This document shows, piece by piece, positions 55,911-64,000 of a stretch of 64,000 nucleotides of DNA (its first letter is position 1; each line of letters opens with the position of its first letter). The DNA comes from Cutibacterium equinum (lineage in GTDB: Bacteria; Actinomycetota; Actinomycetes; Propionibacteriales; Propionibacteriaceae), in the NCBI RefSeq assembly GCF_028021195.1, contig NZ_CP115668.1, positions 310,001 through 374,000 on the forward strand, given 5' to 3'. Made by a program: the position numbers and the translations under genes. The notes below the pieces were generated by a model, which saw only the letters and a program-made list of their open reading frames with translations, was not told the origin of the DNA and searched no databases.

Positions 55911-57088
55911 GACTCCTCCTGATCGGATTCGTTGTAGTGGTCTGCGTCAAGGGTGGGAAGCCGAAGGGTGAATGTGGATCCTTGGCCCAGCTTGCTCCAC
56001 ACGTTGACCGACCCTCCGTGCGCCTGGCAGGTGTGCTTGACCAGCGACAACCCCAGACCCGTTCCACCATTGTCCCGAGACCGGGAGTAGTCAACCCGGT
56101 AGAACCGTTCGAAGATGCGTTCCTGGTCGGCCTCGCTGATGCCGATTCCGTTGTCGGCTACCGCGATCTCGATGACGTCGGTGTCGACGTCGCGGAATCG
56201 CTTCGCCGAGACTGCCACTCGTGCCTTCGGCTCGGAGTACACGATGGCGTTCTGGACGAGGTTGGCGACGGCCTCGGTGAGCTGACTCTGGTCTCCGAGA
56301 ACCCACAGATCGTCGTCACACCGGGCTACCAAGGAGACCTCGCGGGTGGTCGCAAGCTCCCGATGGCGAGAGACGGCCTCGTCGATGATGTCAGCGACGG
56401 ACACCGGCTCGGCGCGCAGCAGGGGCTCGTCGGCCTGCAATCGGGACAGGTCGATGATCTGCGTCACGAGGGAGGACAGCCGTGCAGACTCGGCGGTCAA
56501 CCGCTGCGAGAAGTGTCGGACGGCTTCTGGGTCATCGGCGGCGCCTTCGATGGCCTCGGCGAGGATGGAGACGGCGCCGATGGGGGTCTTCAATTCATGG
56601 GAGACGTTGGCGACGAAGTCCCTACGGGTCTCGGCAAGCCTGATGTGTCGTGAGTTGTCCGTCGCAGAGATGATCGTGTTGCCACGGCTGTCAAGAGGTC
56701 CGACGCGCACGGTGAGGATGAGGTTGGCACCGGTGGACGCCCGCTTCAACTCCATCGAGTCGACGATGTCGCGGTCCTCTCGTCGGGCGGTGCGGACGGC
56801 ATTGAGGAGGGCCTCGTCGGCGATACGTGAGCCGCGCACGAGTTCCATCGACCGTGCACCCACCGTGGTGTGGAGCACTTCGTCATGGGGGCCGACGATG
56901 ACGGCGGCTTCAGTGGCCAGGTCGAGAGCCCGGGCCAGGGTTGGATCGACATCAAGGGCTGCAATGTCAGTGGCAAGGGTGTCGACGGGGTGACGAGATG
57001 ATTGCACCGCGCGGGTGATGAGGGCCGTCAGCCCGGCGCCGACAACGGCACCAATGATCGCGGCCAGAATCATGCTCACGGTTCGCAT
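55907..57088 (-). CDS. senX3: Sensor histidine kinase SenX3
   Basis: The 393-residue kinase has one clear N-terminal membrane segment (SMILAAIIGAVVGAGLTAL), a PAS-like domain (about 50-150), the phosphorylated His164 in FVANVSHELKTPIG, and an ATPase domain with LVQNAIVYSEP, VADNGIGI and GTGLGLSLVKH. It has almost no extracellular loop, so it must sense phosphate status through Pst/PhoU rather than phosphate itself. A Pho box lies upstream, shared with the divergent phoU. Confidence 0.93.
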   Translation of the reverse strand: MRTVSMILAAIIGAVVGAGLTALITRAVQSSRHPVDTLATDIAALDVDPTLARALDLATEAAVIVGPHDEVLHTTVGARSMELVRGSRIADEALLNAVRTARREDRDIVDSMELKRASTGANLILTVRVGPLDSRGNTIISATDNSRHIRLAETRRDFVANVSHELKTPIGAVSILAEAIEGAADDPEAVRHFSQRLTAESARLSSLVTQIIDLSRLQADEPLLRAEPVSVADIIDEAVSRHRELATTREVSLVARCDDDLWVLGDQSQLTEAVANLVQNAIVYSEPKARVAVSAKRFRDVDTDVIEIAVADNGIGISEADQERIFERFYRVDYSRSRDNGGTGLGLSLVKHTCQAHGGSVNVWSKLGQGSTFTLRLPTLDADHYNESDQEES

Positions 57089-57152
57089 AATAGAGGGCAG
57101 GCCGTCATCGTTGTCACCCGCGTGTCATGAAGGGGCATCGACGTTACTGGTC

Positions 57153-57181
57153 GTTCACCCAAGGTTCACGACAGGTCCACG
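57153..57181 (+). promoter_or_regulatory. Three-unit Pho box between senX3 and phoU
   Basis: GTTCACC (57153), GTTCACG (57164) and GTCCACG (57175) are direct repeats exactly 11 bases apart, each separated by four bases. This is the classic actinobacterial PhoP/RegX3 site. A possible phoU -10 (TAGGCT, 57212-57217) lies about 30 bases downstream, so RegX3 could activate phoU and perhaps its own operon. Confidence 0.75.
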
Positions 57182-57247
57182 CGGGGGAAATGTCGCGATG
57201 GACAGGGTGGATAGGCTTGTGGAGACACCACTACGGAAGGACACGGC

Positions 57248-57916
57248 ATGCGTGAGAGCTACCACGACGAGCTCAATGCCACCAGCGGTAGGATTCTGGC
57301 GATGGCCGAGTTGGTTCGGGCTGCCGTCAAGGACGCCACTGCGGCTCTCATCGGTGCGGATCTGAACACCGCCGAGCGCGTCATCTCCGATGATTCCAAG
57401 GTTGACGCCCTGAACGAGGAGATCGAGCGTCGTTGCTTTGACCTGCTCGCCCGTCAGGCCCCGGTTGCCGGCGAGCTGCGCACTGTTGTCGCAGTGCTGA
57501 GGATGTGTTACGAGCTGGCTCGTATGGGTGACCTCGCTGCCCACGTCGCCAAGATTGCCCGTCTGCGCTTCCCCGAGGTCGCTGTGCCGCCGGTCGTTGC
57601 CGATGAGTTCGTCGAGATGTCGAAGATCGCCGACTCCATGATCGCCACGTCTGAGAAGACCCTCGCTGATCGTGACGCGGAGGCTGCCCAGCGTCTGGCT
57701 TCGGAGGATTCCAAGATCGATGAGCTGCGACGTGATCAGTTCCGTCTGCTGCTGAGCGACGACTGGACCTACGGTGTCGAGAGCGCTGTTGACACGGCCC
57801 TGCTCGGTCGTTACTACGAGCGCATCGCCGACCATGCTGTTGCCGTCGGTTCTCGCGTCATCTACATCGTCACGGGAGTGGCCCCGGCCGGCGAGGACTG
57901 GCCGACCGTTTACTGA
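57248..57916 (+). CDS. phoU: Phosphate-signalling protein PhoU
   Basis: PhoU links the Pst transporter to the sensor kinase. The 222-residue protein is two three-helix bundles with the metal-binding E/DxxxD signatures (ELARMGDLAAHVAKI in the first; GRYYERIADHAVAVG in the second). The ATG starts MRESYHDELNAT and is preceded by GGAAGGA. It is followed by a hairpin terminator and stands alone, not inside the pst operon. Confidence 0.95.
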   Translation: MRESYHDELNATSGRILAMAELVRAAVKDATAALIGADLNTAERVISDDSKVDALNEEIERRCFDLLARQAPVAGELRTVVAVLRMCYELARMGDLAAHVAKIARLRFPEVAVPPVVADEFVEMSKIADSMIATSEKTLADRDAEAAQRLASEDSKIDELRRDQFRLLLSDDWTYGVESAVDTALLGRYYERIADHAVAVGSRVIYIVTGVAPAGEDWPTVY

Positions 57917-57937
57917 TTGCATCGATTGATCGCACCG

Positions 57938-57979
57938 CAACCCCCAAATCGTCGCTGTCGTGCGGCGACACGGGGGTTG
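57938..57979 (+). terminator. Terminator after phoU
   Basis: CAACCCCC near 57938 pairs with GGGGGTTG near 57979 as the base of a hairpin. Its interior can form a second stem from GTCGC and its near-complement. It begins about 20 bases after the phoU stop. Confidence 0.6.
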
Positions 57980-58075
57980 TCGTGTCGCCCATGTGAGATA
58001 CCTTGGGCTACGTACAATCAAGATGCCCAACCTGCCGTGGTAGACGGCTGGTAGTTGTCAGCGAGGTCTCGTCAC

Positions 58076-59169
58076 ATGGCTTTTGCCTTCCGTAGAACAA
58101 CGATAGCTGGTGCTGTCGTTGCCGTCACGACCGTTTCCATGGCCATCGCCGGGTGCGCCAAGACTGATCCGGAACTTGCCAGTTCCCCGGTGGCGTCGCC
58201 TTCCAATTCCTCCCAGGCCGCATCGAAGGCCCCCGTGTCCAAGACTCCTGGAGCCACTCCGAGCGTCTCGAATGGCTCCAGCAGTGCTAGCAGCCCCAGC
58301 AATGCGGGTGCTCCGGCGGACATGCCAAGTGGCCCGGTGCCCGCCGGTAAGTATGGTGTCGGTGCCGCTGTGACGAAGCCGGAGTGTGAAGAGCCGCCGT
58401 CGGATTACTCGTCCTTCGAGGCCCCAGGTAACGTCGTCGAGGACATTGACGGACTGAAGCCCGGAACGAACCATGGCCCGTCTTCCGACAAGTACGCCTA
58501 CCCGGCTTCAGTGGTGAACGAGTGGTTGACGAAGCCTTCCACCCAGCCCAAGGACAAGAAGATCGTCTTCGTCACCTTCGACGATGGCCCGACGACCAAG
58601 TTCACCGGTGAGCAGCTTGACAACCTCGAGAAGGCTGGAGCCCGCGCCACGTTCTTCATGATCGCGCCCCAGCTGCGTGACGTGGACAAGGCCATGCTCA
58701 GCCGTTCTCTCAAGATGGGCAACGCGCTGGCCGTGCATTCCTACTCGCACGACTACAAGTACCTCTATCCCGACGGTGTTGCCGACGCCAAGCACGTTGG
58801 CTGTGACTGGGATTGGGCCACCGCCCAGTCGCGGGCGATCCTGGGATCGAACTATTACTCCTCGGCCTTCCGCTACCCGGGCGGTCATATGTCGTGGAAG
58901 AAGTTGTCCCCGGCAGACGAAGCCCTGGCCAAGCGTGGTGCGGCGTGGATCGACTGGAACGCCATGAGCGGCGATGCGGACGTCGAGCGTCCCGAGACCG
59001 TCGACGGTTACTGGAAATGGTCAAGAAGACCATCAAGCAGTCTGGTGATCCGAATGTCGTCGTCATTCTCAACCATGACACCTTCGGCAAGCAGATGACA
59101 GCTGAGGCCATGCCGTCAATCCTCACGTGGCTCAAGAGCGAGGGCTACGAGTTCGGAGTCATCGCCTGA
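58076..59169 (+). pseudogene. Polysaccharide deacetylase lipoprotein, broken by a one-base frameshift
   Basis: The intact part has a signal peptide with lipobox IAGC (Cys27), a Ser/Pro stalk, then a NodB domain: motif 1 VTFDDGPTTK, motif 2 HSYSHDY and motif 3 RYPGGH. At about 59011 the frame breaks: the first frame continues with unrelated residues to 59098. The next frame carries the proper C-terminus (EMVKKTIKQSGDPNVVVILN, then HDTF) to 59169. Adding one base between TAC and TGG restores a single frame. The truncated product would lose the motif 5 His. Either a real null allele or a sequencing error. Substrate would be cell-wall glycan. Confidence 0.85.
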
Positions 59170-59190
59170 CCCAACCCGTCTGACGACACA

Positions 59191-59223
59191 GAGGCGTCCC
59201 GGAGATGATCTCCGGGACGCCTC
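59191..59223 (+). terminator. Terminator after the deacetylase
   Basis: A 15-bp perfect stem, GAGGCGTCCCGGAGA with its complement, encloses a TGA loop and is followed by TTCTCG. It lies 21 bases after the stop and also faces the convergent gpmA. Confidence 0.85.
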
Positions 59224-59259
59224 TTCTCGTGGTTTCAGGCTGAAGCAGCCGTCACGAAC

Positions 59260-60009
59260 TCACTTGTTTCCCTGGTTGGCGACGGCCTTGGCGCCGGCGG
59301 CAGCGGCCTCCGGGTCGAGGTAACGGCCACCCTTGGTGACGGGCTTGAGGTCGTCATCCAGCTCGTAGAGCAGCGGGATACCGGTCGGGATGTTGAGCCC
59401 GGCGATGTCCTCGTCGCTGATCTCGTCGAGGTGCTTGACGAGGGCGCGCAGCGAGTTGCCGTGCGCAGCCACCAGCACCGTCTTGCCGGCCTTGAGGTCA
59501 GCGGCGATGTCAGACGTGAAGTACGGAACCATGCGGGCCACGACGTCCTTGAGGCACTCGGCGACCGGACGCTCAGACTCCGGGATGTCGGCGTAGCGCG
59601 GATCGTTGAACTGGCTGAACTCGCCGTCGTGCTCGAGGTCTGGCGGCGGCACGTCGTAGGAACGACGCCACGCCATGAACTGTTCGTTGCCGTACTTCTC
59701 CTTGGTCTCGGCCTTGTTCAGACCCTGCAGGGCGCCGTAGTGACGCTCGTTGAGGCGCCAGGAGCGACGCACCGGGATCCAGTGACGATCGCAGCCGTCC
59801 AGAGCCAGGTAGGCGGTGTGGATGGCGCGACGCAGCAGGGAGGTGTGAACGACGTCGGGGAGGAGGTTCTCCTCCTTGAGCAGGTCAGCGGCGTGGCGGG
59901 CCTCGCCCTCGCCCTTCTCATTGAGATCGACGTCCACCCAACCGGTGAAGAGGTTCTTGGAGTTCCACTCGCTCTCGCCGTGGCGGAGCAGGATGAGCTT
60001 TGCAGTCAT
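59260..60009 (-). CDS. gpmA: 2,3-bisphosphoglycerate-dependent phosphoglycerate mutase
   Basis: This glycolytic enzyme interconverts 3- and 2-phosphoglycerate. [20 protein letters not shown] carries the phospho-His. [15 protein letters not shown] and [11 protein letters not shown] complete the site. Its 249 residues are standard. A TATGGT box lies six bases before the ATG, so it may be leaderless, although GGTGGAAG in the same place could act as a ribosome site. Mycobacterial gpm1 also neighbours senX3-regX3. Confidence 0.96.
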   Translation of the reverse strand: MTAKLILLRHGESEWNSKNLFTGWVDVDLNEKGEGEARHAADLLKEENLLPDVVHTSLLRRAIHTAYLALDGCDRHWIPVRRSWRLNERHYGALQGLNKAETKEKYGNEQFMAWRRSYDVPPPDLEHDGEFSQFNDPRYADIPESERPVAECLKDVVARMVPYFTSDIAADLKAGKTVLVAAHGNSLRALVKHLDEISDEDIAGLNIPTGIPLLYELDDDLKPVTKGGRYLDPEAAAAGAKAVANQGNK

Positions 60010-60082
60010 GCTTCCACCATAGTGGGCTTAGGTGACGAGCTGTCAGGGGGCCTGTGCCCTGGTCACGGAATCAGTGCGGACA

Positions 60083-60589
60083 TCACTCCTGTGCAGCGCC
60101 GTCAATCCGCCCCGTCGGCAGAACATCTGAGACCCTGTGAGCGACCTCTTCCGGGGCGCCGTGAAGCAAGGCCTGATAGGACGACTCGTCCTGGACGAGG
60201 GAGATGACTGCGCTGAGCATCTCGACCTGGTTGGCGGGATCGGTGACCAGAGGCCAGATGCTGAGGCGGACGTCGAGGCTGCGCTCGGGATCGTCCATGG
60301 CATGAAAAACTGTCGTTTCGCTGTTGCGGCAGACCAACACGGCTGGCGAGATGACGTGCTCGGGATCGACATGGGGAATGGCGATGGACACGTAACTGAA
60401 GTCCAGCCCGGTGGGGAACGTCTCTTCCCGGGCGCGGGCGGCCGCGAGGAAGCTGGGCTTCACCATGGCGTCAGAGAGGAGACGGTCATTGACCTGGGTG
60501 AAGAGGTCATCCCGGGTGGTGGCCGTCACGTCGGCCACGATGAGACGGGGCGCTTGCATGGGATGTCGGGACGGAGAGGGAAGTCTCAC
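60083..60589 (-). CDS. PTS IIA subunit, fructose/galactitol (mannitol) type
   Basis: The 168-residue protein has the EIIA-2 pattern: AAARAREETFPTGLDFS, then the phosphorylated His73 in VSIAIPHVDPEHV. It would pass phosphate from HPr to the IIB encoded just upstream. The GTG start at 60589 overlaps the IIB stop; an ATG at residue 11 (60559) is an alternative. No IIC membrane subunit follows, so the permease must be elsewhere. Confidence 0.87.
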   Translation of the reverse strand: MRLPSPSRHPMQAPRLIVADVTATTRDDLFTQVNDRLLSDAMVKPSFLAAARAREETFPTGLDFSYVSIAIPHVDPEHVISPAVLVCRNSETTVFHAMDDPERSLDVRLSIWPLVTDPANQVEMLSAVISLVQDESSYQALLHGAPEEVAHRVSDVLPTGRIDGAAQE

Positions 60590-60879
60590 GCCTTGAGGTC
60601 GTCAGCGATCTGATCGGCGAGCTCGTCGGCGCCCACGCCGGTCAGCAGCGGGGTGCCCCGATAGATCGTGATCTGTGAGCCGGGGAGGCTGACAGCGGTG
60701 GTGACGACGATGGCGTCGGGTTGGAAGGATTCCACCTGGTCAGCGACGGCGGCAGTCTTGCATTCCTTCATCGTCGCGGAGACCCCACGATCACGAAGCA
60801 TCTGCTGGAGCTTGTTGGCCACCTGGACGGACGTGGCGATGCCAGTTCCGCAGCAGACCAAAATCTTCTTGTTGACCAT
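60586..60879 (-). CDS. PTS galactitol-type IIB subunit (copy 2)
   Basis: The 97-residue protein has the phosphocysteine loop ILVCCGTGIATSVQVANKLQ. It is the same length as, and strongly similar to, the IIB at 53542-53835, with identical stretches such as KKILVCCGTGIATSVQVANK. ATG at 60879 has GGAGAAG upstream; earlier in-frame starts look spurious. It overlaps the IIA gene, forming a two-gene unit without a IIC. Confidence 0.9.
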   Translation of the reverse strand: MVNKKILVCCGTGIATSVQVANKLQQMLRDRGVSATMKECKTAAVADQVESFQPDAIVVTTAVSLPGSQITIYRGTPLLTGVGADELADQIADDLKA

Positions 60880-61087
60880 CGATACTTCTCCTCGCGTAGA
60901 TGACGAGCCCACCTCGTCAGTCGGTCTGGGATGTGGCGACGAAGGGGCCACGGTGCCCCCCATAACCACCTGTGATGCATCCATGATCGTCCACGTCGAG
61001 GGCCACAGCCAGCGGCAGCGGGAAAAGTCACACCACTTTGCGACGAACGTGCACCCGTCTGTGGTGCGGGATGGGAATGTGATGTCT

Positions 61088-62080
61088 TCAAAGACTGATT
61101 TCCCCGGCGATGTCGGTCTCGATCCATCGTCCCAACTCCTCGCCGTGCAGCCCCTGGGAGAGCAGGAAAACGAGCTTGGCGTAGAGCGCCTCGAGGGTCA
61201 TGTCATGGGCGCTGATGGCTCCTCCCTCGGTCAGGGCATGGCTGGACTGGTATCGGCCCAGCAGGACATCGGCCTGCATGCATTGGGAGGCGACGACGAC
61301 GGGGGTGCCGGCGTTGATGACGTCGAGGATGACGTCGACCAGGCCAGGTTCATCGTTGGGAATGTTCCCGACTCCGAAGGCCCGCAGGATGACTGCCTCG
61401 GGCAAGGGGTCAAGGACAGCGCCCAGCCGTGCGGCGCTGATGCCGGGGGACAGGTCGACGACGAGGACGTCATGACGTCGGTAGGGTTTCGGATCCATCC
61501 ATCCGCAACCAGTGGAGGCGTTCTCGACCCACTGCCACGGTGCACCGGTGCGAGCCAGCTGGGGCACTGCGGGGGAGTCGAACCCGTTGTAGGCCCACGA
61601 GGACAGCTTGGTGACGCGGTTCCCGCGCAGCAGTTTGTGGCCGAAGAACACCGCGACGCCGTCGAGACGGCCGCTGGTGACAGCGCGTAGGGAGCCAGTG
61701 ACATTGGGGGCGGCGTCGGTTCCGACGACCCCGAGCGAGTACTGCGCGCCAGTGACGACGACAGGCTTGCCGAAACTGGTGAGGGCGTAGGACAGGGCGG
61801 CCGAGGTGTAGGCCAGGGTGTCGGTTCCGTGCAGGACGACGAAGGCGTCGGCCTCCTCCCGGTGCGCCCACAGATCGTCAACGATCCGACGCCAGTCATC
61901 TGGGGTGGCATTGGCGGAGTCGATGAGGCGCTCGAAACTCAGGGTCTCAAATGTGCCTGCCAGTTCAGTGCCTGAGAGCAGCTGATCGAGCCATCCAGTC
62001 AGGTCGGCCCCAGGTGCCAGTCCGTCGGAAGTGGGGACCATGCCGAGGGTTCCCCCGGTGTAGAGGATGTGGGTACGCAT
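61088..62080 (-). CDS. L-asparaginase (type I-like)
   Basis: It hydrolyses asparagine to aspartate and ammonia. The first catalytic Thr is in ILYTGGTLGMVP and the second in FVVLHGTDTLAYTS. There is no signal peptide, so it acts in the cytoplasm. The length of 330 residues fits. It starts three bases after the stop of the amino-acid permease gene, so transport and cleavage are probably co-expressed. Confidence 0.93.
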   Translation of the reverse strand: MRTHILYTGGTLGMVPTSDGLAPGADLTGWLDQLLSGTELAGTFETLSFERLIDSANATPDDWRRIVDDLWAHREEADAFVVLHGTDTLAYTSAALSYALTSFGKPVVVTGAQYSLGVVGTDAAPNVTGSLRAVTSGRLDGVAVFFGHKLLRGNRVTKLSSWAYNGFDSPAVPQLARTGAPWQWVENASTGCGWMDPKPYRRHDVLVVDLSPGISAARLGAVLDPLPEAVILRAFGVGNIPNDEPGLVDVILDVINAGTPVVVASQCMQADVLLGRYQSSHALTEGGAISAHDMTLEALYAKLVFLLSQGLHGEELGRWIETDIAGEISL

Positions 62081-62083
62081 GAT

Positions 62084-63523
62084 TCAATCCGCTAGGGAGT
62101 CCTTGTCAGCGTTGTCAGACAGAACATTGTCTCGCACGCAATACCAGCCTACGACCATCGCTATCGCCACGAGGGCGAATAGGAGAAGAGTCCAGCGGCC
62201 TGATTCCGTCGCGACATTCGACAAGACGACGATGATGAGGAAGGCCAGACAGACGTAATTCGTATATGGTGCCCCCGGCATGCGGTACTCGGGTCGCGTC
62301 ACTTCTCCTCTCTTGACCTGACGCAGGAAACGGGTATGGGTGAGAAGTACCATGCACCAGGTTCCGGCGATACCGATGCCGGCCAAGTTGATGACGATGT
62401 CGAATGCGCTTCCGGGTAGGAATGCGTTGAGGGCCACCCCAAGAAGGCCTAGCGACGTCGTAATGACGATCGCGCCAGCAGGAACGTGATGTCGGTTGAG
62501 CTTTGCGGCGACCTTTGGAGCCTCGCCAGCCATCGCCAGGGACCGCAAGGTGCGTCCGGTGGAGTAGAGGCCTGCATTGAGTGAGCTCAGAGCCGCAGTG
62601 AGCACGATGATCTGAATGACGTCCCCGGCGTGGGGAATGCCGATCCTTGTGAAGAAGGTCACGAACGGCGACTCACCGTCTGAGTAGGCGGTGTAGGGCA
62701 GAACGAGGGTCATGAGGACAACAGACCCAACGTAGAAGACGAATATTCGCAAGATCATCGAGTTGATGGCCTTGGGCAAGATTTTGGCAGCGTCCTTGGC
62801 CTCCCCAGCGGCGACACCAACCATCTCTGTGCCGCCGAAGGCAAAGATGACGCCGAGGGTCAGGGCAACGACCGGCATGAAGCCTTTGGGGAAGAACCCG
62901 CCATGAGCGGACATGTTGTGGAATCCCGCAGTGTCGTGGCCTACCGGCGCTCCGGTGACGACGGCCCAGATGGCCGCGATCATGAACGCAACGATGGCCG
63001 CCACCTTGATCGCTGCGAACCAGAACTCTGCCTCGCCGAAAACCTTGACGCTGAGCATGTTCAGGGTAAACACCGCAGCAAGCGCGATAAGGGCGAGGAC
63101 CCACTGTGGAACAGGCTGGAATGCTCTCCAGTAGTGCAGGTACAAGGCCACGGCCGTGATATCCGCCATGACGGTGACCGCCCAGTCGAGGAAGAAGAAC
63201 CATCCGGTGACGTAGGCGCCCCTCTCGCCCATGAATTCGCGGGCGTAGGACACGAAAGCGCCCGAAGATGGCCTTCGAATGGCCATCTCTCCCAAGGCGC
63301 GAACCATGAGGAAAGCGAAGATGCCGCACACCGCGTAACTGAGAGCCAGTCCAGGACCGCCCTGGGCCAGGCGTCCACCTGTTCCCAGGAACAGTCCAGT
63401 GCCGATGGAACCTCCGATGGCGATCATCTGCAGGTGCCTGTTCTTCAGGGCCTTGTCGTAGCCAGCATCACCCTTGTCGGTGGTGGTGTTGGTTGGCGTA
63501 TCGACGCGATCACCTTCCTGCAT
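62084..63523 (-). CDS. Amino acid permease (APC / AAT family)
   Basis: The 479-residue transporter has about twelve membrane segments and the APC entrance motif HLQMIAIGGSIGTGLFLGTG, with VSYAREFMGERGAYVTGWFF later. Its class includes GABA, asparagine, proline and aromatic amino-acid permeases. The asparaginase gene that follows makes asparagine a reasonable but unproved substrate. The ATG has a strong AAGGAGG. Confidence 0.9.
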   Translation of the reverse strand: MQEGDRVDTPTNTTTDKGDAGYDKALKNRHLQMIAIGGSIGTGLFLGTGGRLAQGGPGLALSYAVCGIFAFLMVRALGEMAIRRPSSGAFVSYAREFMGERGAYVTGWFFFLDWAVTVMADITAVALYLHYWRAFQPVPQWVLALIALAAVFTLNMLSVKVFGEAEFWFAAIKVAAIVAFMIAAIWAVVTGAPVGHDTAGFHNMSAHGGFFPKGFMPVVALTLGVIFAFGGTEMVGVAAGEAKDAAKILPKAINSMILRIFVFYVGSVVLMTLVLPYTAYSDGESPFVTFFTRIGIPHAGDVIQIIVLTAALSSLNAGLYSTGRTLRSLAMAGEAPKVAAKLNRHHVPAGAIVITTSLGLLGVALNAFLPGSAFDIVINLAGIGIAGTWCMVLLTHTRFLRQVKRGEVTRPEYRMPGAPYTNYVCLAFLIIVVLSNVATESGRWTLLLFALVAIAMVVGWYCVRDNVLSDNADKDSLAD

Positions 63524-63596
63524 CGCAAACCTCCTTGTATCAGGGCCGTCCAGCCCAGCACGGGAATGCTAGCGCCCTGGCCGGGTCACACTGCGA

Positions 63597-63625
63597 GGCA
63601 GGCCACAAGATCGATGTGGCCTGCC
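63597..63625 (-). terminator. Terminator after glyA
   Basis: GGCAGGCCACA (63597-63607) pairs perfectly with TGTGGCCTGCC (63615-63625) around a seven-base loop, downstream of the glyA stop on the minus strand and upstream of the permease start. Confidence 0.7.
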
Positions 63626-63680
63626 CTGCTGTGGCGCTCGAGGTTCTGTCAAGAATTACAGAGGGTGGACGTCACAACCC

Positions 63681-64000
63681 TCAGGCCAAATCCAACCCTG
63701 GGTAGAGCGGGAACTTTCCGAGCAACTCGTCAGCGGCATCATGGACCTTCTGGGCCACGCCGTCGGCAATCTGGTACTTGGCCTTGCCCGGCTTGCCGGT
63801 GGAAGCCGTGACCGGGGTGGTGGCCTGCAAGGCGGTGACGATGAGTTCAGCGACACGATCGAACTCATCGGCCCCGAATCCACGCGAGGTCAATGCCGGG
63901 GTGCCGATACGCACGCCCGAGGTGTACCACGCCCCATTCGGGTCGGCCGGGATGGAATTACGGTTGGTCACCACTCCCGAATCCAGCAGAGCAGCCTCGG
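63681..64000 (-). CDS. glyA: Serine hydroxymethyltransferase, C-terminal part
   Basis: The reading frame continues past the right edge of the window. About 106 C-terminal residues are visible, including VTNRNSIPADP and the glycine/PLP-contact segment SGVRIGTPALTSRGF, both diagnostic of GlyA. It makes glycine and 5,10-methylenetetrahydrofolate from serine. The catalytic Lys lies outside the window, so completeness cannot be judged. Confidence 0.93.
   Translation of the reverse strand, partial: EAALLDSGVVTNRNSIPADPNGAWYTSGVRIGTPALTSRGFGADEFDRVAELIVTALQATTPVTASTGKPGKAKYQIADGVAQKVHDAADELLGKFPLYPGLDLA

Overview
The window looks like a chromosomal segment of a high-GC actinobacterium of the Propionibacteriaceae, most likely Cutibacterium. 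The main reasons are a ferrochelatase fused to HemQ, mycothione reductase, CarD, a SenX3/RegX3 pair, a GlnR-like regulator, the 33-residue ribosomal peptide bS22, many GTG starts and many apparently leaderless genes. Gene order (sugar isomerase, proC, bS22 gene, glutaredoxin-like gene, cobA-hemD, mutase, resA-ccdA-resB-ccsA; and gpm, senX3, regX3; and ispF, ispD, carD, lpqE) resembles, from memory, parts of the Mycobacterium tuberculosis chromosome. The species is not decided. No rRNA, tRNA, CRISPR array or insertion sequence was seen.

Region 1 (0-12.7 kb) is a heme factory. A minus-strand operon runs hemE-hemY-hemC-hemD-hemB-hemL-mutY-kinase, and divergent from it hemA and a hemH-hemQ fusion run on the plus strand. 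Together they cover every step from glutamyl-tRNA to heme by the coproporphyrin route. Region 2 (12.7-20.7 kb) holds disA and radA, a VOC protein, and a plus-strand run of sugar isomerase, proline dehydrogenase, CPBP protease, asd and proC. Region 3 (20.7-29.2 kb) holds bS22, a glutaredoxin-like protein, a second uroporphyrinogen-III synthase fused to a methyltransferase-like domain, and the system II cytochrome c maturation operon. That operon ends in an unusual gene joining a sigma factor, a membrane segment, GerMN and Gmad2.

Region 4 (29.2-36.3 kb) holds a reductase, a Met/His-rich membrane protein, mycothione reductase and an iron-siderophore ABC operon behind a DtxR/IdeR-like box. Region 5 (36.3-45.3 kb) is about phosphate: pstSCAB with a Pho-box-like repeat and a strong hairpin after pstS, then mutT1, ppk, a GlnR-like regulator and a membrane glycan-binding protein. 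Region 6 (45.3-53.9 kb) holds D-aminoacyl-tRNA deacylase, a small membrane peptide, a nitrobindin-like protein, YgfZ, a sugar transferase, the general PTS proteins, ispDF and lone glucitol/galactitol-type PTS subunits.

Region 7 (53.9-64 kb) holds CarD, an LpqE-like lipoprotein, RegX3/SenX3 and PhoU around a three-unit Pho box, a frameshifted polysaccharide deacetylase, gpmA, another PTS IIA/IIB pair, an asparaginase with an amino-acid permease, and the end of glyA. Phosphate control (SenX3-RegX3, PhoU, Pst, Ppk) and heme/cytochrome c supply are the two main themes. All start-site refinements, promoter and terminator calls were made by eye.
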